Origin: Candidatus Neomarinimicrobiota bacterium
Lineage (GTDB): Bacteria; Fidelibacterota; Marinisomatia; Marinisomatales; TCS55
NCBI GenBank assembly: GCA_018651745.1
Contig: JABIDL010000013.1
Location: 1-17,831, forward strand
DNA: 17,831 bases
Direction: 5' to 3'
A program made the position numbers and the translations under genes. The notes beneath the pieces are model-generated. The model made no database searches, had not been told where the DNA came from, and was given only the letters and a program-made list of their open reading frames with translations. Of the stretch, positions 1-5,976 are shown in pieces. The stretch's first letter is position 1, and each line of letters starts with the position of its first letter.

Positions 1-53
1 AGCGCACCTGCTTTGGGAGCAGGGGGTCGAAGGTTCGAATCCTTTCACCCCGA
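1..53 (+). tRNA. tRNA-Pro (anticodon TGG), 5' end cut by window
   Basis: This is the 3' part of a proline tRNA. The anticodon arm is CCTGC-TTTGGGA-GCAGG, with TGG at anticodon positions 34-36. It is followed by a GGGTC variable loop, a T arm GAAGG-TTCGAAT-CCTTT and the acceptor strand CACCCCG with discriminator A at 53. The CACCCCG strand would pair with a 5' CGGGGTG, which is typical of tRNA-Pro but lies outside the window. Bases 1-5 are the 3' side of the D stem. No CCA is encoded: the next bases are CTT. Confidence 0.93.
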
Positions 54-56
54 CTT

Positions 57-75
57 GTCAGAAACCACTTCTGAC
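57..75 (+). repeat. Perfect 7-bp hairpin just after the tRNA
   Basis: GTCAGAA (57-63) and TTCTGAC (69-75) form a perfect stem with a 5-nt loop, starting 3 nt after the tRNA discriminator base. No T-run follows directly, so it is more likely a 3'-processing or stabilising hairpin, or one part of the terminator region, than a terminator on its own. Confidence 0.5.
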
Positions 76-81
76 CGACAT

Positions 82-113
82 AAAGCCCTTCTTAATTGAG
101 GGGTTTTTGTTTT
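82..113 (+). terminator. Probable Rho-independent terminator of the tRNA
   Basis: AAAGCCCTT, a short TTAATT-containing loop and GAGGGGTTTTT form an imperfect stem with one G-G mismatch, followed by TTTTTGTTTT. It lies about 30 nt past the tRNA end, in the right orientation and place to end its transcript. Confidence 0.5.
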
Positions 114-310
114 ATCATATAGATCAATCAATATCAAACATATAGTCAAATGGGACACCAATTCACGGGACACACCCCAATTTGAATATGTTTTTCAACC
201 CAACTTTTTGAACCGCGGAAAGAAAGACGGGGGTTGGTTCGTAATAATAAAGCATACACACATTATTAAGTAATTTTTTATAAATTCAAGAAAACAATAA
301 GGAATGAAAA
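114..310. other. Non-coding stretch upstream of the small lysine-rich gene
   Basis: I see no convincing gene in this stretch. It holds two direct copies of GGGACAC (152-158 and 167-173, 15 bp apart) and a strongly AT-rich segment from about 240 onward that probably contains the promoter of the 311-412 gene. No -10/-35 pair is clear enough to name. Confidence 0.4.
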
Positions 311-412
311 ATGGGAAAAGGAAAAGATTCTAAAAAAGCAACAAAAAAAGCACCTGCGAAAACTCCAAAAGAAAAAAAAGCAGAAAAGAGACTTAAAAAA
401 GCAAATCGATAA
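311..412 (+). CDS. Small lysine-rich basic protein (33 aa)
   Basis: A 33-residue ORF starts at ATG 311 and ends at TAA 410-412. A good Shine-Dalgarno site AAGGA (299-303) lies 7 nt before the ATG, which argues that it is really translated. The product begins MGKGKDSKK and has 14 lysines and 2 arginines, with alanine, threonine and proline between them; it has no hydrophobic core. The composition suggests an unstructured nucleic-acid- or ribosome-associated peptide. The MGKG start recalls the small ribosomal protein bTHX, but the rest does not match that protein, so no name is given. A palindrome at 418-433 follows just after the stop. Confidence 0.62.
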   Translation: MGKGKDSKKATKKAPAKTPKEKKAEKRLKKANR

Positions 413-417
413 TTATG

Positions 418-433
418 CAAGGTCAAGACCTTG
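418..433 (+). terminator. Palindromic hairpin after the small gene
   Basis: CAAGGTC (418-424) and GACCTTG (427-433) form a perfect 7-bp inverted repeat separated by AA; a 6-bp stem with a 4-nt CAAG loop is also possible. It begins 5 nt after the stop of the lysine-rich ORF. The downstream TCTTCT is only weakly T-rich, so termination is a guess. Confidence 0.4.
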
Positions 434-481
434 TCTTCTGAACAACCATTTCATATTTTGTATTTCATTCAAATTATATGA

Positions 482-523
482 AATGCCTTTGGCATTGATT
501 TAGAAATCATTTTGTTAATGATT
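482..523. repeat. Two adjacent small hairpins at the edge of the duplicated segment
   Basis: AATGCC-TTT-GGCATT (482-496) and AATCATT-TTGTT-AATGATT (505-523) are both perfect inverted repeats. The right arm of the second overlaps the first bases of the iscS 3'-end copy (from 517). They may be the old terminator of the cysteine desulfurase transcript, which would run leftward here, displaced by the 589-1289 insertion. Confidence 0.4.
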
Positions 524-588
524 GCATCGCTCCCATAATTTCTTTCAATGCTTCATCCACATCCGATTCTGTGTTGAGGTGGCCGAAG
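507..588 (-). pseudogene. Degraded copy of the cysteine desulfurase 3' end
   Basis: Bases 517-588 match 1290-1361, the 3' end of the intact cysteine desulfurase gene, without gaps at 65 of 72 positions. All seven differences are transitions. Read on the minus strand, the copy still encodes GHLNTESDVDEALKEI followed by MGAMQSL, versus GRLNTESDVDEALKEI and VGAVQSF in the intact gene. It then reaches its own stop (TGA, 507-509). Beyond 588 (the gene's 5' direction) the match breaks. GAGCAGGAAATAG at 587-599 resembles GAACAGGAAATGG at about 1457-1470, so the fragment may be a longer copy with an internal deletion, but this extension is weak. It has no start and is not functional. Confidence 0.85.
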
Positions 589-671
589 AGCAGGAAATAG
601 TAAACGCCAATAAAAATAATCCTATTTTGTAGGAATGTTATCAAACTTTATAATTATCATGAGGAACTATC

Positions 672-1160
672 TTGAAAAATGAAAACTTTTTAAACCTTTA
701 TTCTCAGGAACGATTACACCAACAATTGAATAAATGTGCAAAAGAAATTGGAGGAAAAAATATTTTTCTCCAACTATTGGAAGCCATTAGAGAAGCTCAG
801 CCCCATCCGTTAACGGAAAGAAACTGTGAATTTCGGTTTGATTTGGGAACTATCAAATGGAGGAAACCCATTTTTAGGGAAAAAGTCTCTTTGTTAAAGC
901 ATGTAAGATTAGTAAATAAGGACGGGAATATTTTCCCAAAAAAGGGGATTAAAGGTTACAAAAGTATTTTGAACCTATTACGAACTCTCAAGCCCATTAC
1001 ATTTGAAGTAAAACCAAAGAATAGAAAACTTGGGCAAGGATTTACATTTCAACCGTTTGATATTATTGATGAGAAAACCACATGTATAAATCCCCTTTTC
1101 GAATCGGTCTTTTTTTCGCCGGTTTATCAGGTCAAAAAAATACTGATTTCTAAAAAGTAA
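672..1160 (+). CDS. Orphan basic protein, unknown function (162 aa)
   Basis: I do not recognise this family. The ORF starts at TTG 672, preceded by GAGGA (661-665) with 6-nt spacing; no suitable in-frame ATG lies nearby, so the TTG start is well supported. The product is rich in lysine, with no signal peptide or membrane segment, so it is probably cytoplasmic. The N-terminal ~50 residues look helical (LHQQLNKCAKEIGG, LLEAIREAQ). The middle is basic and may be beta-rich. One cysteine lies in each of the N-terminal, middle and C-terminal parts. The gene is AT-rich, unlike the cysteine desulfurase beside it, and sits between that gene and a duplicate of its 3' end, which marks it as inserted cargo. 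The TATAAT-like bases at 650-655 could be its -10 element. Coding status is fairly sure; function is open. Confidence 0.7.
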   Translation: MKNENFLNLYSQERLHQQLNKCAKEIGGKNIFLQLLEAIREAQPHPLTERNCEFRFDLGTIKWRKPIFREKVSLLKHVRLVNKDGNIFPKKGIKGYKSILNLLRTLKPITFEVKPKNRKLGQGFTFQPFDIIDEKTTCINPLFESVFFSPVYQVKKILISKK

Positions 1161-1282
1161 CTGATTGAAATTTCTAAAACGTTGAAAATTAAGGATAAGA
1201 TTGGGGAAGTTTGGGGTAATTGTTCAGACAACGCAAAAAGGGCAGGGTAAGTAAATTGCTTTTGTAGTGGGAACCAATTACC

Positions 1283-2437
1283 CTACGAAAATGATTGTAC
1301 CGCTCCCACAATTTCCTTCAGCGCTTCATCCACATCCGATTCTGTGTTGAGGCGGCCGAAGCCAATCCGGATGGACGCTTTTGCCAAAGTATCGCTGTGT
1401 CCTAGCGCTTTCATTACGTAGCTCGGTTCCAGCGTGGCGCTGGTGCAGGCCGAGCCGGAGGAACAGGAAATGGATTCCAGCTTCAGATGCAACGCCTCAC
1501 CGTCCACATTTGGGAAAGACACATTCAAATTATTTGTTAGCCGCCGGGCCATCGTTCCGTTTACAATCGTATCAGGGAAAGCATGCAAAATTCCATTCAA
1601 CAATCTGTCCCGCATGGGCTTCATCCGTTTGGTTTCTTCATCTCTAAGGTCGGCACACCGATTTACTGCTTTGCCAAATCCCACAATCAGCGGCACCGGA
1701 AGCGTTCCCGAGCGAAGTCCGCGTTCGTGTCCGCCGCCGTCCATTTGAAGTTTTAGTTTCACGTCAGAATTAACGTAGAGAAATCCGATGCCTTTCGGCC
1801 CGTACATTTTATGGGCAGTTCCGGCGAGCATAGATAAATTCATCGCTTGCACATCTGTTGGAATTTTTCCAAACGACTGGGCCGCATCGGTAAAGAAGCA
1901 AATGCCGTTTTTTTTGCATAATGCGCCGATCGCTTCCAAATCATGGATAACGCCGATTTCGTTGTTGGCGTGCATGATCGATACCAGAACGGTGTTGTCT
2001 TGTATGGCGCCCTTTAAATCTTCCAAGCTGATGAGCCCGTCAGCTTGAACGGGAAGCGTGGTAACATCCCAACCACGCTTCTCCATTTCGGCGCAGTTAT
2101 CGAGCACTGCTTTGTGTTCAGTCACTTGAGTAATGATGTGCTTACCACTAGATTTATTTGCTTCGCAAAACCCTTTGATGGCAAGATTCACACTTTCGGT
2201 TGCGCCGCTGGTAAAAATGATTTCCTTCGGCTTTGCATTCAATTCATCGGAAATGATGGTTCTTGCTCGATCCACAGCTTCCTGCGCTTTCCAGCCAAAC
2301 GGATGCCGGCTGGCGGCGTTGCCGAATTTTTCTGTGAAATAGGGAATCATTGCTTTCAGCACTTCCGCATCCACGGGAGTTGTGGCATGGTTATCAAGGT
2401 ACAGATTATTCATGGTAGAATCTAAATGTGGATTCAT
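1283..2437 (-). CDS. iscS: Cysteine desulfurase, IscS/NifS type (group I)
   Basis: This is a PLP-dependent enzyme that takes sulfur from L-cysteine as a persulfide for Fe-S cluster and thio-cofactor synthesis in the cytoplasm. The 384 residues show the family's opening YLDNHATTPVD (13-23), TSGATESVN (77-84), the PLP-stacking His108, Asp184 in TDAAQ, the PLP-binding Lys210 in AHKMYGPKG, and the active-site loop SSGSACTS with Cys331. The loop length is that of the IscS/NifS group rather than SufS. The protein is about 20 residues shorter than E. coli IscS and lacks most of the C-terminal tail that contacts IscU. No iscU or iscR is nearby. The codon for Met9 (2413) matches the family's usual N terminus better than the ATG at 2437; neither has a clear ribosome site. 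It is divergent from the hotdog genes, and its final 72 bp are duplicated at 517-588. Confidence 0.93.
   Translation of the reverse strand: MNPHLDSTMNNLYLDNHATTPVDAEVLKAMIPYFTEKFGNAASRHPFGWKAQEAVDRARTIISDELNAKPKEIIFTSGATESVNLAIKGFCEANKSSGKHIITQVTEHKAVLDNCAEMEKRGWDVTTLPVQADGLISLEDLKGAIQDNTVLVSIMHANNEIGVIHDLEAIGALCKKNGICFFTDAAQSFGKIPTDVQAMNLSMLAGTAHKMYGPKGIGFLYVNSDVKLKLQMDGGGHERGLRSGTLPVPLIVGFGKAVNRCADLRDEETKRMKPMRDRLLNGILHAFPDTIVNGTMARRLTNNLNVSFPNVDGEALHLKLESISCSSGSACTSATLEPSYVMKALGHSDTLAKASIRIGFGRLNTESDVDEALKEIVGAVQSFS
1290..1361. repeat. 72-bp repeat, intact partner of 517-588
   Basis: This is the source copy, inside the 3' end of the cysteine desulfurase gene, of the direct repeat at 517-588 (65 of 72 identical, same orientation, no gaps). 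Homology ends within the last three codons before the stop and does not continue into the downstream sequence. Confidence 0.9.
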
Positions 2438-2466
2438 TAAAAAGCGGTTATTTTGTAAGTTTTAGG

Positions 2467-2931
2467 ATGAAAAACAAATGTTTACAGGAAACCTATGCCG
2501 AAAAGAGTATTTGTTTCGGTTGTGGCCCCGCAAATAAAAAAGGTCTTCGCATTCAAAGTTTTGTTGAAGGCGACTTGGTAGTTGCGAAATGGTCAGCCGA
2601 AAAACATCATGAAGCATTCCCGGGAGTATTGAATGGCGGAATAATTGGCACTTTACTTGACTGTCATTGTAATTGGGCAGGTGCGTACTATTTGATGCAA
2701 TCCACCGGAGAAAAAGTAGCCCCCTCAACAGTAACTGCGGAATATTCTGTCAAATTACTTCGTCCAACACCAAGTAGGTCTTCACTTTTTCTTTCTGCCA
2801 AACTGATAGAGCTCGATGGAAAAAAAGCTGTAATTGAAGGTGAACTGAAAGCAGATGGAAAAATTTGTGCTATCTGTACAGGAATATTTGTTTCAGTTGG
2901 TCCGGGACATCCGGGATATCATCGGTGGTAA
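2467..2931 (+). CDS. PaaI-like hotdog thioesterase (154 aa)
   Basis: This is a probable acyl-CoA thioesterase of the 4HBT/PaaI hotdog superfamily, cytoplasmic, cleaving an acyl- or aryl-CoA of unknown identity. Visible signatures are the N-terminal ICFGCGPANKKGLRI (family start), the hotdog-helix motif HHEAFPGVLNGGIIGTLLDCH, the central strand TVTAEYSVKLLRPTP and the C-terminal PGHPGYHRW. The frame is open from a GTG at 2428, but ATG 2467 is preferred because homologues start a few residues before the FGCGP motif, and the extra 13 residues would overlap the divergent cysteine desulfurase start. The stop (2929-2931) is one base from the next ATG, so the two hotdog genes are almost surely co-translated. 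Its exact substrate cannot be read from sequence. Confidence 0.85.
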   Translation: MKNKCLQETYAEKSICFGCGPANKKGLRIQSFVEGDLVVAKWSAEKHHEAFPGVLNGGIIGTLLDCHCNWAGAYYLMQSTGEKVAPSTVTAEYSVKLLRPTPSRSSLFLSAKLIELDGKKAVIEGELKADGKICAICTGIFVSVGPGHPGYHRW

Positions 2932-2932
2932 G

Positions 2933-3400
2933 ATGAATCACATCAAAAGCACATCACTCATCAGATTGTGGGGGTTATTAAATGTCCCGATGATATTTTA
3001 CTGCAGACCTTCTATTGTTAACATCAATGATCAAGTAGTAACACTCAAAATTCCGTTGAAGTGGCGAACAAAAAATCATGTTGGATCTTTATATTTAGGC
3101 GCCTTTGCTGTTGGCGCCGATCTTTCTGCCGGTCTTTTGGCTATGCGTTTCATCAGAAAACAGAACGAAAAGATTGTACCCATTTTTAAGGATTTTAAGG
3201 CCGATTTTTTGAAGCTTGCCAAAGGGGACGTACATTTTACCTGTACGCAAGGCGATGAAGTTCGCGAACTTGTAAACACCGCCGTGCAAACCGGCGAGCG
3301 CCAAAATCTTCATTTGAACATCATTGCAACCGTTCCATCAATTGACGACGAACCTGTGGCAGAAATGGTGATTACCTTATCTATAAAAGTAAAGGAATAA
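2933..3400 (+). CDS. DUF4442 hotdog-fold protein (156 aa)
   Basis: This protein matches the DUF4442 family, a hotdog-fold group related to PaaI-type thioesterases and usually annotated as putative acyl-CoA thioesterase. Features are the basic N-terminal helix, the VTLKIPLKWRTKNHVGSLY segment (the family's RNHVGSIY-like motif, including the conserved Asn-His), GAFAVGADLSAG, and a C-terminal strand ending VITLSIKVKE. The frame is open upstream to 2855, but ATG 2933 is chosen because it follows the previous stop by one base and gives the normal family length. Two different hotdog folds in tandem suggest a shared acyl-CoA or lipid substrate pathway, possibly as a hetero-oligomer; this is inference. 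The last 58 bp of the gene and 2 bp after it are duplicated at 5987-6046, after the next two genes. Confidence 0.85.
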   Translation: MNHIKSTSLIRLWGLLNVPMIFYCRPSIVNINDQVVTLKIPLKWRTKNHVGSLYLGAFAVGADLSAGLLAMRFIRKQNEKIVPIFKDFKADFLKLAKGDVHFTCTQGDEVRELVNTAVQTGERQNLHLNIIATVPSIDDEPVAEMVITLSIKVKE

Positions 3401-3402
3401 CT
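3343..3402. repeat. 60-bp repeat, intact partner of 5987-6046
   Basis: The last 58 bp of the DUF4442 gene, including its TAA, plus 2 bp beyond recur in direct orientation at 5987-6046 with 58 of 60 identical. Homology stops 2 bp after the stop codon on the right. Confidence 0.95.
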
Positions 3403-3458
3403 GCCCAAGGAATGTTAATTGCATTGGCTTTTATTTAGTAATAGTTGTAACATCAAAT

Positions 3459-4799
3459 ATGGTGGCATGGTTTTACATCATTTCAATTGTAATTATTTTC
3501 TGTTCATCTTGTGATGAGACGCAACCCAATGACGAAAATATAGAAAAAGCTGAATGTTCTGTAGGATTCTACCCATGTGATGATGATTCTACAATTTGCT
3601 GTGAATTTGTAATTCCCTCATCAAAAACTCAGACTAGTATAGACTGGCCCTCACTTGCAGATTCACCATGGCCAATGTTTATGCATGATCCACAATTAAC
3701 TGGAAGAAGTCATTTATCTGGTCCAAGGGAAGGATCAATTGATACTGTATATACACCAGGTGGAGAATTATATTCTAATCCTTCGATTGATAGTGAGGAT
3801 AACATCCTTTTTATTAGTAACACTGGATTTCCGATTGGAGATAGCTATCTTATTTCAATAAATGATTCTTCTATAAAAAATTGGGATATGAATCTCGGGA
3901 ATGGATGGTCTGTCGGTACACCACTTATTACGTCAGATTATTATTTATATTTGTCCGCAGTAAATAATAATACAGGGTATTTATTCAAAAGTGATTTAAG
4001 TGGAAATATTGTGTGGACATATTCTCTGGGTTCTTTTTCGAATGAAACAAATGGTTCAGTAAATATTTCTAAAGATGGCAATCTTGTATTTGTCGCTGGA
4101 TTTGGTGGGTCTTTATATGCGGTAAAAAAAGATGGAAATCTTGAATGGAATTATGTTGTTAAATCGGGTATTACAATTGGTAATCCTGCAATGTCCATCG
4201 ACGGGGAACAAATCTATTTCGTTTCTAATGAGCCAGCACTTTATTGTGTATCACTGAATGGTGATTCATTATGGAAAAGAATATTACACGAGAATAGTGA
4301 GGTAAGTACAATTAATCCTTGCGTGGATTCTGATGGAAATATTTATGTGTATTCTGGTGAAAATTTATATTCTTTCTCTAGTGAGGGATATTTAAGATGG
4401 CAATATCAGGGACTCTCCAATGGATATGCTCTAAACGGAATTTCAATTGGTATAGATGGCTCTCTATTTATTTCTACACTTTCGGACTTTTATTGTTTTT
4501 CATATGGTGGATTCTTTAAATGGTCAATGAATATTTTGCAGTACAATTCTGGAATTTCGACGATACCAACCTCTGACATTAATGGATATTCCTTTCTTGC
4601 AATTGATAATACGGACGTTGAGTTTCAAGATTGGATAGGTATAAACTTTATAATATTTGATCAAAGTGGGGGAATTTATAAAAAGTTATCAGTAGGGGAC
4701 CATCGTCATACTGCAGATTCTACCCCCTGCATTGTTAGCGGCGTAATATATGGCGGAACCAGTGGTACAGCTGGGAGTTTTTTGTATTCAATAAAATAG
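3459..4799 (+). CDS. Beta-propeller lipoprotein (PQQ-like repeats), 446 aa
   Basis: This is probably a surface or periplasmic lipoprotein. The N terminus has a hydrophobic segment (residues 2-14) followed by FCSSC; Cys18 is the better lipidation site because Ser stands at -1. A short Cys-rich stretch follows (Cys33, Cys40, Cys47, Cys48), perhaps disulfide-bonded. From about residue 75 to the end there are about seven degenerate repeats of the PQQ/WD40-like propeller type, each with a small-residue strand, a SxDGNxxF/Y turn and a tryptophan strand (for example DGNLVFVAGFGGSLYAV, DGNLEWNYVV, GYLRWQYQG). The pyrroloquinoline-quinone ligands are not evident, so a binding or scaffold role is more likely than catalysis. 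Its base use is clearly more AT-rich than the genes on either side. Together with the next gene it lies between the DUF4442 3' end and its duplicate. Start ATG 3459 lacks a clear ribosome site. Confidence 0.78.
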   Translation: MVAWFYIISIVIIFCSSCDETQPNDENIEKAECSVGFYPCDDDSTICCEFVIPSSKTQTSIDWPSLADSPWPMFMHDPQLTGRSHLSGPREGSIDTVYTPGGELYSNPSIDSEDNILFISNTGFPIGDSYLISINDSSIKNWDMNLGNGWSVGTPLITSDYYLYLSAVNNNTGYLFKSDLSGNIVWTYSLGSFSNETNGSVNISKDGNLVFVAGFGGSLYAVKKDGNLEWNYVVKSGITIGNPAMSIDGEQIYFVSNEPALYCVSLNGDSLWKRILHENSEVSTINPCVDSDGNIYVYSGENLYSFSSEGYLRWQYQGLSNGYALNGISIGIDGSLFISTLSDFYCFSYGGFFKWSMNILQYNSGISTIPTSDINGYSFLAIDNTDVEFQDWIGINFIIFDQSGGIYKKLSVGDHRHTADSTPCIVSGVIYGGTSGTAGSFLYSIK

Positions 4800-4808
4800 G
4801 ATGTTACT

Positions 4809-5957
4809 ATGAAGATTAAATATTACATATTTTTCATAATGAGCCTATTTCTTAAAAGTCAACAAACTCGAATTCCAGGCGAACTTCTTATCCAAATAGA
4901 TGGAAGTGTGAGTCACACAATTGTTTTATCTGCTGTGTCATCGGTTTATAGTTCCTATGGCAATGGATACAGCACTGTGAATGACTTCAACTATTATTCA
5001 AAATTTGGCTCATACATGTTTTTTGGTTTCCTGAGATCTTTGGCAGGAGTGGATGGAACCATTGGGTATTCATTGTACCAATTAACCATTAACAATGACT
5101 CGATCCTTTTAGATTTTAGAGATTGTGATTATGGAAATGGCGATGGGATTTACGGAACAAATTATAATACTCAAGATATGTTTATAAAATATTTCCCTTC
5201 AAATGGTTTCAAAGTAAAAAACCATAATTCGGGGAATTACAGTTGGGTTGAAGGTGATACAGTAATGATATGGGATGATGATAGGAAATCTGTATCTAAT
5301 TATTACAATTCTTGTTTTGGATATCCATCCCCTCCACAGGGGATGACAATACAAAATTATAATGGAAGTCCTAAAATCTCTTGGTCTGCAAATACAGAAT
5401 ATGATTTAGGTGGTTATAAACTTTGGAGAAACCTTAATGGAGGTGGTTGGGAAAATATTTCTACTATGAATACACAGACGAATTCTTATATTGATTATTA
5501 TGTGGATATAATAAATGGTAGAAATTGTTTTTATGCCCAATACAAAACTCAGGCATTTGATTGGGCTGATAGTACTTCAGATTTTTCTATTACAAATGTT
5601 ATCAGATATGGAGGATGTTTTTTACCCCGAACTGGAAATAGTCCAATTGACGAGCACCCCCAATATTTTTCAGTATCGCAGAATTACCCAAATCCATTTA
5701 ATCCAAAAACAATTGTGGACTTTTCGATTCCAGAGCCATCAAAAATTGAAATAAGGATATTTGATTTAAAGGGAAATGAAGTTTTCCTCGGATATGATAT
5801 AATAGAAAATGCCGGGAATTATCAATTCCGTTGGGATGCAAGGACAGATGTTGATAAATCACTTCCTGCTGGTGTTTATTTATTATTGTTTGAATCTCGA
5901 ACTTTAGATGAAAGGAAGTATTATTCAAAGTCTGTAAAGATGATATTGTTGAAGTAG
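4809..5957 (+). CDS. Secreted protein with FnIII-like domain and T9SS sorting domain (382 aa)
   Basis: This is a secreted or surface-anchored protein of unknown role. It has a basic, hydrophobic signal peptide (about residues 1-18); a novel N-terminal region (about 20-170) rich in Tyr, Ser, Asn and Gly; a fibronectin-III-like domain (about 173-265, with PPQGMTIQ, KISWSANTEYDLGGYKLWR); and a C-terminal sorting domain from about residue 285. The last carries the hallmark QNYPNPFNPKT (from 291), then IEIRIFDLKGNEV, AGNYQFRWDA and LPAGVYLL, as in type A C-terminal domains of type IX-secreted proteins and their relatives across FCB bacteria. AGGA overlapping the upstream stop lies 8-9 nt before the ATG, so it is probably co-transcribed with the propeller lipoprotein 9 bp upstream. 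It shares the AT-rich composition of that gene. The pair may form a surface complex; this is not shown. Confidence 0.82.
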   Translation: MKIKYYIFFIMSLFLKSQQTRIPGELLIQIDGSVSHTIVLSAVSSVYSSYGNGYSTVNDFNYYSKFGSYMFFGFLRSLAGVDGTIGYSLYQLTINNDSILLDFRDCDYGNGDGIYGTNYNTQDMFIKYFPSNGFKVKNHNSGNYSWVEGDTVMIWDDDRKSVSNYYNSCFGYPSPPQGMTIQNYNGSPKISWSANTEYDLGGYKLWRNLNGGGWENISTMNTQTNSYIDYYVDIINGRNCFYAQYKTQAFDWADSTSDFSITNVIRYGGCFLPRTGNSPIDEHPQYFSVSQNYPNPFNPKTIVDFSIPEPSKIEIRIFDLKGNEVFLGYDIIENAGNYQFRWDARTDVDKSLPAGVYLLLFESRTLDERKYYSKSVKMILLK

Positions 5958-5976
5958 AGTAATTAATAAGCGCTTT

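Noticed and set aside
1-310. A tRNA-linked integrative element at the tRNA-Pro 3' end
   Set aside because: No second copy of the tRNA 3' end and no integrase gene are seen anywhere in the window.
603-610. AACGCCAA shared between 603-610 and 5979-5986, near both repeat stubs, as a possible common recombination core
   Set aside because: It is only 8 bp and lies in opposite orientation relative to the stub in the two cases; the copy at 5979 is better explained as decayed DUF4442 sequence.
114-671. CRISPR array or tandem repeats in the long non-coding stretch
   Set aside because: Only single small hairpins, one pair of 7-bp repeats and the desulfurase stub are present; there is no regularly spaced repeat.
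1214-1283. Inverted repeat GGGTAATTG / CAATTACCC near the desulfurase stop
   Set aside because: The arms are 52 bp apart with no T-run at the end, so neither a terminator nor a protein site can be argued.
1381-2425. Several plus-strand ORFs of 69-126 codons across the cysteine desulfurase gene
   Set aside because: They are antisense shadows of a well-supported gene with intact catalytic motifs; their composition is not protein-like and they have no ribosome sites.
2428-2466. A GTG start adding 13 residues to the PaaI-like thioesterase
   Set aside because: Homologues start just before the CFGCGPAN motif, which fits ATG 2467; the longer form would overlap the divergent desulfurase start.
2855-2932. 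A longer DUF4442 protein starting inside the thioesterase gene
   Set aside because: The extra 26 residues are a frame-shifted reading of the upstream gene; ATG 2933 follows its stop by one base.
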